From: DASZWJ01 sp963813895
GTDB taxonomy: Bacteria > Pseudomonadota > Gammaproteobacteria > JAURND01
Assembly: GCA_963813895.1 (NCBI GenBank)
Contig: CAWFAS010000001.1
Location: 186,001-250,000 of the forward strand
Length of the DNA: 64,000 bases
Reading direction: 5' to 3'
A program made the translations under genes and the position numbers. A model generated the notes under the pieces. It saw nothing but the letters and a program-made list of their open reading frames with translations. It made no database searches and was not told the DNA's origin. Position 1 is the first letter of the stretch; every line of letters starts with the position of its first letter. Of the stretch, positions 36,359 to 44,900 are shown piece by piece.

Positions 36359-37891
36359 ATGAAGGAACTTGCAAATTTAACTAGATTCACTCAAGGAGCA
36401 ACTCCACCGCAACCGGCTCGTCCTTGTGTTTTGGTGATTTTTGGCATTACCGGTGATTTGACTAAACGATTGCTTTACCCAGCTATTTGCAATTTGGGCA
36501 GTCAGGGATTATTAGATGAAAACTTTTGCATCGTCGGTATGGCGATGGAAAAATACAGCACCGAATCCTTTCGCAAAAAATTGGCTGAAGAAGTGGAAGA
36601 TTTTGTCACGGATCCCGATGCTAAAAAATTTGGCCTACAACTACTCGAGCGTGTTTATTACATTTCTGGCACGTTGGATAATCCAGAGGCTTATGTTGAA
36701 TTGAAAAATAAACTAGATCAACTGAGTGCACAAAAAGCCAGCAAGAACTGTCTATTTTACTGCGCGATTCCTCCGACATTCATTGGTACCGTTGCCACAC
36801 AACTTGGCAAAGCCAATCTGCTCACAGAAGAAGAGGGTGTCTTCCGACGTATTATCGTTGAGAAACCATTCGGCCATGACTTAGCTTCAGCCAAAAAATT
36901 GAATCAAGAACTTCTTTCCATCGTCAATGAACCGCAAATATTTCGTATTGATCATTTTTTAGGTAAAGAAACCGTACAGAATTTACTCGCATTCCGCTTC
37001 TCAAACGGTATTTTTGAGCCGATATGGAATCATCGTTATATTGATCATATCCAAATTACCGTAGCAGAGACTTTAGGCGTCGAGTCAAGGGGGGCCTATT
37101 ACGATCATGCAGGCGCATTACGCGACATGATGCCTAACCACATATTTCAAGTGCTCAGCCTGATTGCGATGGAGCCTCCGGTATCGTTTTCCGCAAATTA
37201 TATTCAGGATGAAAAAACGAAGGTGCTGCATACTATAGACCTGTTCACCCCTGAGCAAGTTTTACAATATGCCGTGCGGGGTCAATATGGTCCGGGTCTA
37301 ATTAATTCTATTGAAGTGCCCGGTTATCGGGAAGAAAACAACGTTGATCCGCATTCTAATACCGAAACCTATGTCGGGCTAAAGCTCATGCTGGATAATT
37401 GGCGTTGGCTGCATGTGCCTTTTTATTTACGCACTGGCAAACGGTTAGAAGCCCGCACTTCAGAGATTATTATTCAGTTTAAATCAGGTCCCGCCGTCTT
37501 ATTCGGCAGCGATTCTCAGCATAATATCCTCCCTAATTTATTGCGTATTAAAATTCAACCGGATGAAGGAATCTCATTGCGCTTTAATGCCAAAGTTCCT
37601 GGGCCTTTCATGCAATTAGGGCCGGTAAATATGGATTTCAAATATGGCGATTATTTTGGGATAAAACCTAAAACCGGTTATGAGACCGTATTATATGATT
37701 GCATGAATGGCGATCATACCTTGTTTGCACGAGCCGAGATGGAAGAAATTTCCTGGTCCCTGGTACAACCTATTTTAGATATCTGGGGTGCACTGCCACC
37801 CCGCGATTTTCCTAATTACGTTTCAGGATCCTGGGGGCCCAAAGAAGCTGATGATTTGTTACACCGGGATGGTAGAGTATGGACAATATAA
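36359..37891 (+). CDS. zwf: Glucose-6-phosphate 1-dehydrogenase
   Basis: A 510-residue enzyme, normal length. The Rossmann start VIFGITGDLTKRLLYPAI binds NADP+, IVEKPFGHDLASAKKLN follows, and the active-site signature is RIDHFLGKETVQNLLAFRF with the catalytic His. DHAGALRDMMPNHIFQVL marks the substrate domain. It makes 6-phosphogluconolactone and NADPH, the entry to the oxidative pentose phosphate pathway. pgl overlaps its 3' end by 13 bases, so the two are co-translated. A TATAAT at 36337-36342 upstream may be a -10 element, without a convincing -35. Confidence 0.97.
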   Translation: MKELANLTRFTQGATPPQPARPCVLVIFGITGDLTKRLLYPAICNLGSQGLLDENFCIVGMAMEKYSTESFRKKLAEEVEDFVTDPDAKKFGLQLLERVYYISGTLDNPEAYVELKNKLDQLSAQKASKNCLFYCAIPPTFIGTVATQLGKANLLTEEEGVFRRIIVEKPFGHDLASAKKLNQELLSIVNEPQIFRIDHFLGKETVQNLLAFRFSNGIFEPIWNHRYIDHIQITVAETLGVESRGAYYDHAGALRDMMPNHIFQVLSLIAMEPPVSFSANYIQDEKTKVLHTIDLFTPEQVLQYAVRGQYGPGLINSIEVPGYREENNVDPHSNTETYVGLKLMLDNWRWLHVPFYLRTGKRLEARTSEIIIQFKSGPAVLFGSDSQHNILPNLLRIKIQPDEGISLRFNAKVPGPFMQLGPVNMDFKYGDYFGIKPKTGYETVLYDCMNGDHTLFARAEMEEISWSLVQPILDIWGALPPRDFPNYVSGSWGPKEADDLLHRDGRVWTI

Positions 37892-38655
37892 TTAACGGAC
37901 ATATTATTCGTATATTTCCTGATGCTGCGACTTTATTTCAAGTGGCTGCAGAAGATTTTATGTTACGTGCCAATAAAGCACTTAAACAGCAGGAATACTT
38001 TACTGTGGTACTTTCCGGCGGAGAAACACCTAAGGCTTTTTATGAGGCCTTAGTAAAAAAAGATCGCATAGCATCTTTATCGTGGCAAAAAATAAAATTT
38101 TTCTTTGCTGATGAGCGCTACGTTCCCGCTGAAGATCCAGCCAATAATTATCACTTGGCGCAGCAATATTTATTTTCCCAGGTTCCTATACTGCCGGAAA
38201 ATATCTATCGAATTCCCACCGATTTTAATGATCCTCATATTGCAGCTGCTCAATATGAAAATACGCTACGCGAGGTATTTAAGACTGAACGCCACCAGCT
38301 GCCATTATTTGATTTAGTGTATTTAGGTTTGGGATCGAACGCGCATACCGCCTCGCTGATGCCGGATACAGAGGTGGTGAAAGCCTACCTGGATGCAGGC
38401 AATAAACCCAACGCACTCGTGGCAGCGCTTTGGGTGCCTGAGCTTAAGATGTATCGAATCACTCTTACCCCCCCAGCCTTGAATAATAGTGCGGGTATTT
38501 GTTTTCAAGTGAAGGGCGGAGATAAGGCACTGGCAGTCAAGGAAGTACTGCAAGGATCTTTAAATCCACTGCATTATCCTGCGCAATTAATTAAGTGTGC
38601 GCAGGGTGAAACACTGTGGTATTTAGATCAGCAGGCTGCTGAAAAATTAAGCTAA
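37879..38655 (+). CDS. pgl: 6-phosphogluconolactonase (DevB type)
   Basis: A 258-residue SugarP-isomerase-fold protein: TVVLSGGETPKAFYEALVK (phosphate loop), KIKFFFADERYVPAEDPANN (active-site strand) and FDLVYLGLGSNAHTASLMPD, where most family members read GMGxDGHTASLFP; here Asp-Gly is replaced by Asn-Ala but His is kept. It hydrolyses the lactone made by Zwf. The start codon lies within zwf. Confidence 0.93.
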   Translation: MDNIINGHIIRIFPDAATLFQVAAEDFMLRANKALKQQEYFTVVLSGGETPKAFYEALVKKDRIASLSWQKIKFFFADERYVPAEDPANNYHLAQQYLFSQVPILPENIYRIPTDFNDPHIAAAQYENTLREVFKTERHQLPLFDLVYLGLGSNAHTASLMPDTEVVKAYLDAGNKPNALVAALWVPELKMYRITLTPPALNNSAGICFQVKGGDKALAVKEVLQGSLNPLHYPAQLIKCAQGETLWYLDQQAAEKLS

Positions 38656-38736
38656 GGGCTGCGGTGTCGACACAAAACATTTATTTATAATGAGGTTACT
38701 GAATGGTTGCCACTAGAAGCTGCCCCCTTCCTAATC

Positions 38737-38756
38737 TTCCCCCGCAAGCGGGGGAA
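38737..38756. repeat. Small hairpin after pgl
   Basis: TTCCCCCGC-AA-GCGGGGGAA, a perfect nine-base stem 80 bases after the pgl stop. It resembles the loop end of the CTCTCCC family and may act as a terminator. Confidence 0.5.
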
Positions 38757-38786
38757 GGAACTTGCTCGAGCCAGATAGAGATTGTA

Positions 38787-38885
38787 GTAATGGGGTCAAG
38801 TCTTGGCATTTGACATTGGCAATGAATTGGTTTGATTTTTCAAATGACCCTGCCAATGTCAAATGCCAAGACTTGACCCCATTAC
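38787..38885. repeat. 99-bp palindromic element with GTAATGGGGTCAAG arms
   Basis: Perfect 35-bp inverted repeats (GTAATGGGGTCAAGTCTTGG onward) flank a 29-base loop. The outer sequence TGACCCCATTACT is repeated once more just to the right (38886-38898), as if a short duplication had occurred. Similar GGGGTCAAGTCTTG sequences flank IS200-like and REP-associated transposases in other bacteria (recollection, not checked). No transposase is adjacent. Confidence 0.85.
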
Positions 38886-38940
38886 TGACCCCATTACTAC
38901 AGTTAACGGCCCCCCTACTATATCAAACAGGACAAATTGA

Positions 38941-41900
38941 ATGGATAGTGAAACGCTGATCCGCAACATTCAACAATGGTTACACCTAAAAAAATCATCA
39001 ATTAAAGAAGGTTTGACCGAGCCACCTTTTCCAGCAGAACTTTTTAGTGCTGAACAGATGGAGCGTCATGGTATTACCCTGGCTTTATCACATGAGCTGA
39101 CTAAAAAATTTGTACCTGATGTGTTATTGCGCCGCTTATCAGCAAGCGAAGCCACACTCATTCGCTCTTGTAGTATTTTAACTACCAAGACTACAGAGAA
39201 TGATAATCCCTCTCCCGCCAGTGAATGGTTGCTCGACAATTTCTATTTAATCCAAGAACAAATCCATACTATTCGACGTCATTTACCTAAAGGGTATGGC
39301 AGGGCCTTACCCCACCTCAAAAGTCCACAAAGTTTTCCGCGAGTTTATGATATTGCCTTACAGGTTATCCAACATGGTGATGGTCGTTGGGAGCTGGAAA
39401 ATTTGAGTCGCTTTATATCCGCCTATCAAGGGGTCATTCCACTGACCCTCGGGGAATTATGGGCCATCCCGATCACTTTAGGCGTGGCATTAATTGAAAA
39501 TCTAAGTAGAGCCAGCACCCGCATCGTTGCCGATAAAAATGATCGCACCTTAGCAGATAGTTGGGCTGATCGGATGGTCGAAGTCGCTGTTTCAGAACCC
39601 AAGAAATTAGTCATAGTTATCGCTGAAATGGCCCGTTCCGAGCCGCCCATGAGCAGTGCTTTTGTGGCAGAACTGGCGCGGCGTCTACGCGGTGCCGCTT
39701 TAGCGCTACCCCTGAGTTGGATTGAGCAACACTTGTTGGAAGAGGGATTGACTATTGAACAGTTAGTCCAGGAAGAAAACAAATACCAAGCAGCCAATCA
39801 AGTCACCGTCAGTAACAGTATTGCCAGTTTGCGACGCTTAGGCGAAGTGAATTGGCGTGATTTCGTCGAAGCAATGAGTATAGTGGATCAAACCTTGGCG
39901 CTTGATCCGACGGCTACTTATAACAAGATGGATTTCAGCACCCGCGACCGCTATCGCCATGTGATAGAACATTTATCACGCACCAGCCTACGCTCAGAAG
40001 AAGTGGTCGCCAACATGGCCGTTGAATTAGCCAAAGGCAGAGCAGAAGGCCTTTCGGCCACCAACCTGGCTAACCCCGATATCGCTCGTCCTTGTCATGT
40101 AGGGTTTTACTTGGTTGACGCAGGTCTGCCCCAACTAAAAAAAGCGCTCGACATTCGTTCGTTCCGGCAAAAAATCTGCGATTTTAGCAATAAATGGGCA
40201 TTATCCCTTTATTTGAGCCCCATTATACTTATTACCGCTGGTTTAGTGTGGGGGTTGGTATTCAAGGCTAGCGGAAATGGTATAAGCCAGGGTTGGCTTT
40301 GGCTACTTGCTATCTCAATAGCCATCTGTGGCAGTCAGTTAGCAGTGGCACTGGTTAACTGGATTGCGACCTTGCTAGTAAAACCGCAGCCGTTGCCGCG
40401 TATGGATTTTTCCAAGGGTATTCCCAATTCATTCCGCACGCTGGTGGTAGTCCCTGCCATGCTAGAAAGTGCTGCAGGTCTTGATGCTTTAGTTGAGGCG
40501 CTGGAAGTGCGTTTTCTCGGCAATCGTGATGCACATTTGCATTTCGGATTATTAACGGATTTCAATGATGCGCCAGAGAAGCATTTGCCAGGTGATGCTG
40601 GGTTGCTCCATCTAGCCAAGGAAAAAATTGACGCGTTAAATGCACATTATTCTCGTGAAGATGAAGATATTTTCTTTCTATTTCATCGTCCCCGACAGTG
40701 GAGTACCACCCAGAATGTGTGGATGGGGAAAGAGCGTAAACGCGGCAAACTAGCCGATTTGAATTATCTTTTGCGCGGAAATATTCAACAGAATTTTTCA
40801 TTGATCGTAGGACGTACAGCCATATTGCCCTATGTCAAATATGTAATCACGCTGGATACCGATACCCAATTGCCACGAGACTCCGCTCGTCAATTTGTCG
40901 GGTCGATGGCGCATCCACTGAATCGCCCTCATTTTGATGCAGCAACACAACGTGTGGTAGCGGGCTATGGTATTTTGCAACCCCGCGTAGCTGAGGCTTT
41001 ATCTAATTCCGGACAGACGCTTTATGTGCGACTTTGTGGCAGTGAATTTGGCATTGACCCCTATACCCGCACCGTATCCGATGTCTATCAAGATTTATTC
41101 CGCGAGGGTTCGTTCATTGGTAAAGGCATCTACGACGTTGATTTATATCAGCAAGTATTGGCGGAGCGTTTTCCTGATAATTCTATTCTCAGTCATGATT
41201 TATTAGAAGGTTGTTATTTACGCTCCGGTTTTCTAAGTGATACACCGGTATATGAAAAATCACCTAGCAGCTATTTAGCCGATGCTAAACGCCACATTCG
41301 TTGGATTCGCGGCGACTGGCAGTTGCTAGGTTGGCTATTGCCCTGGGTACGAAATGCAGCCAATCAACGCATTGCTAATCCGCTCACGTGTTTATCTAAA
41401 TGGAAAATATTTGACAATTTACGCCGCACTTCAGTGCCGGTGGCATTGCTAATACTCCTCGGCCTAAATTGGACCATACTACCCGCCACCAGTTTTTGGT
41501 CAGTGGTTATATTGCTCATCCTTTTGTTGCCCGCCCTGCTATCCACCCTGCTGGAATTACTGCGCAAACCCAGTGATGTACTTGCCATTCAGCATTTCAC
41601 TAACATCATGCATGTCATTCAGCGTCGCGCCGGGCAATTAATTTTATATTTAGCTTGCCTGCCACATGAAGCCTGGTACAGTGCTGGCGCCATCCTGCGC
41701 ACCTGTTGGCGGGTACTGGTTTCTAAACGTAATTTATTAGAGTGGACGCCCTCCGAGCAAATTGCCGAGCGGTTACGGGATACGCCGGCTGAATGGATTC
41801 GCAGTATGTGGATGGGGCCGGTGGCAGCAATAGCGGCCATTGTGGCGCTATTAAGAAACGACCGATTTGAATCTCTGTTATTTGCTATACCCCTACTGGC

Positions 41901-44900
41901 ACTTTGGTTTGCATCACCCTTAATTACTCGATGGTTAAGCCGTCCTTATAAACCGGTGGAGCCCAAGCTCGACCCCACTCAAATACGTTTTCTGCACCGG
42001 ATGGCGCGGAAGACGTGGGGTTTTTTTGATACTTTTATTACCGCAGAAAATCATTGGCTGCCACCGGATAACTACCAAGAAGCTCCCGTAAAAGCCTTAG
42101 CGCGACGCACTTCACCAACCAATATGGGATTAGCACTGCTCGCTAATTTAACCGCTTACGATTTTGGTTATATCAACATTCGTCAGCTATTGGAACGCAC
42201 CAGAAATAGCTTGCAGACCATGACTAAATTGGAACGGTATCGCGGTCATTTATATAACTGGTATAGCACCGAAACATTAGATCCCTTGTTTCCGCGCTAT
42301 GTATCGACGGTGGATAGTGGAAATTTAGCAGGCCATCTGTTGACACTGCGTCAAGGCTTATTGGCATTGCCGGATGACGTATTGTTAAATACCCGTTATC
42401 TGGATGGATTGGAAGATACCTTAGATGTATTAGCCACTACGGTTATTAAATCGCTAGCGCAAGCCTTGCACCATTTCCAACAATTATTGCAACAAGCTCG
42501 ATTATCATTCGGCAGTTGGTCTACTGCTTTGCACTCCTGCGAACAACTCTATATGGCTGCAGAACAGATTACCGCCCTGTCGGCGCAGTCTAGTGCCGTT
42601 TTAAATGAGATGTCTGACTGGTCAAGCAAATTACTTTTACAATGTCGTGCATTAAGAGATGAAATCAAATTATTTGCCCATATACCTGCGTTAGCAGCCA
42701 CTGCAACGCTGCGAGAGATCGTGCATTTACCACCCACTGATGTGGATCAAAATCATGCCCGCAGAACCGCAATCCACGAAGCTAAAGAACGCCTGGCACT
42801 GTTGGACGCGCTTGCAGAAGCAGCATTTTCATTGGCGCAAATGGATATTAGTTTTCTTTATGATGAAGCGAATCATTTGATGACTATCGGATTTAACGTT
42901 GATGATCAACGTCCTGATGCCAGCTTTTATGATTTACTTTCCTCTGAAGCACGTCTGGGAAATTTTGTCGCTATTGCACAAGGGCAGGTGCCCCAAGAAA
43001 GCTGGTTTGCATTAGGTCGGCTGCTCATATCTAGTGGTGGTGAGCCTCTTCTGATTTCCTGGAGCGGCTCGATGTTTGAGTATTTAATGCCATTACTGGT
43101 GATGCCTACTTACCCTGGCACTCTGCTTGAACAAACTTGTCGCGCCGCTGTTAACCGGCATATTGCATATGGTAAGCAACGGGGTCTACCTTGGGGAGTA
43201 TCAGAATCTGGTTTTAATGCCGTTGATACACAGATTAATTATTTGTATCGCGCCTTCGGTGTCCCAGAATTGGGTCTTAAGCGCGGTTTAGAAGAAGATC
43301 TAGTCGTAGCGCCTTATGCCAGTGTAATGGCGTTGATGGTCGCCCCCGAAGCAGCTTGTCTCAACTTACAACGGCTGGCTGCTGAGGATGTGGTGGGTAA
43401 ATTTGGTTTTTACGAGGCTATCGATTTTACTCTGTCGCGTTTACCCCCTGATAGCAAAAGAGCCATCGTGCGCTCATTTATGGCTCATCATCAGGGTATG
43501 AGCCTATTAGCCTTTTCTTATGTGCTGCATCAACAACCCATGCAACAACGTTTTGTGGCCGACCCTCTATTTCAAGCGACGCTGCTGTTGCTGCAAGAAC
43601 GCATCCCCAAACCGACGGCCTCTTATTTACAAATACCTAAATTACCTACGGCAGCAGCTGTCCCCGCGCGTCCGGACGCCTCAATGCGCGTATTTAATAC
43701 CCCCAATACCCACAGCCCACAAGTGCAATTATTATCTAATGGACGCTACCATATGCTGCTAACACAAGCAGGTAGCGGTTATAGCCGCTGGAAAGAGGTG
43801 GCTGTGACCCGCTGGCGCGAAGACAGCACTTGCGATAACTGGGGTTTATTCAGTTATGTGCGCGATGTAGCGACAGGAGAATTTTGCTCTACTACTTATC
43901 AACCTACCGCCGGTGTTATAGAGAATTTCAAAGCGGTATTTTCAGAAGCGCATGCTGATTTTGTCCGCAACCAGATGAAATTAGACATTCATACTGAAGT
44001 GGCCGTGTCCCCTGAAGATGATATTGAGCTACGTCGCTTCCGCATTCATAATCGCGCTAAGATTCATCGCACTATTGAATTCACCAGCTATGCTGAAATT
44101 GTTTTAGCACCGCAAGCTGCTGATCAAGCACAACCGGCTTTTAGCAATTTGTTTGTCGAAACCGAACTCCTAGCACAACAACAAGCCCTATTAGCCACAC
44201 GCCGACCGCGCGACGAGCAAGAAAATCTAGTATGGATGTGTCATCTGTTGAATGTTTATGCAGAGCAACCATTCACCCTTTCTTTTGAAACCGATCGCTC
44301 ACGTTTTATTGGCCGGGGCCGCACATTAACAGCCCCCCTTGCGATGCTAACGTCTGGCAATCTATCCAACACGGTGGGGGCAGTAATTGACCCTATCGTC
44401 GCTATTCGTTGTAGAGTCACCTTAAAGCCTGATGACATAGTGACCCTTGATCTTATAACGGGGATGGCTAATACCCGCGAACTTTGTGTGGGTTTAGTCC
44501 AAAAATATCACGATCGCAGCTTTGCCAATCGATTATTTGAATTAGCTTGGACTCATGGTCAAGTCTTATTACATCAACTGAATATTACTGAAGCGGACGC
44601 ACAACTCTTCGGCAGACTGGCCAGTGCCATCGTTTATACTAGTAATACGCGTCGTGCTGAAGCCAGTATTCTGGCAAGTAATCGCCATGGCCAATCCAGC
44701 CTGTGGGGTTATTCTATTTCTGGTGATTTACCTATCGTTTTACTGCAAATAGAAGATGCGATTAACATAGAACTGGTCCGCCAATTAATTCAAGCGCAAG
44801 CCTATTGGCGACGCAAAGGTTTAGCCGTTGATTTAGTTATTTTAAATGAAGAACGCATCAGCTACCGGCAGGTATTGCAAGATCAAATTATGAGCCTAAT

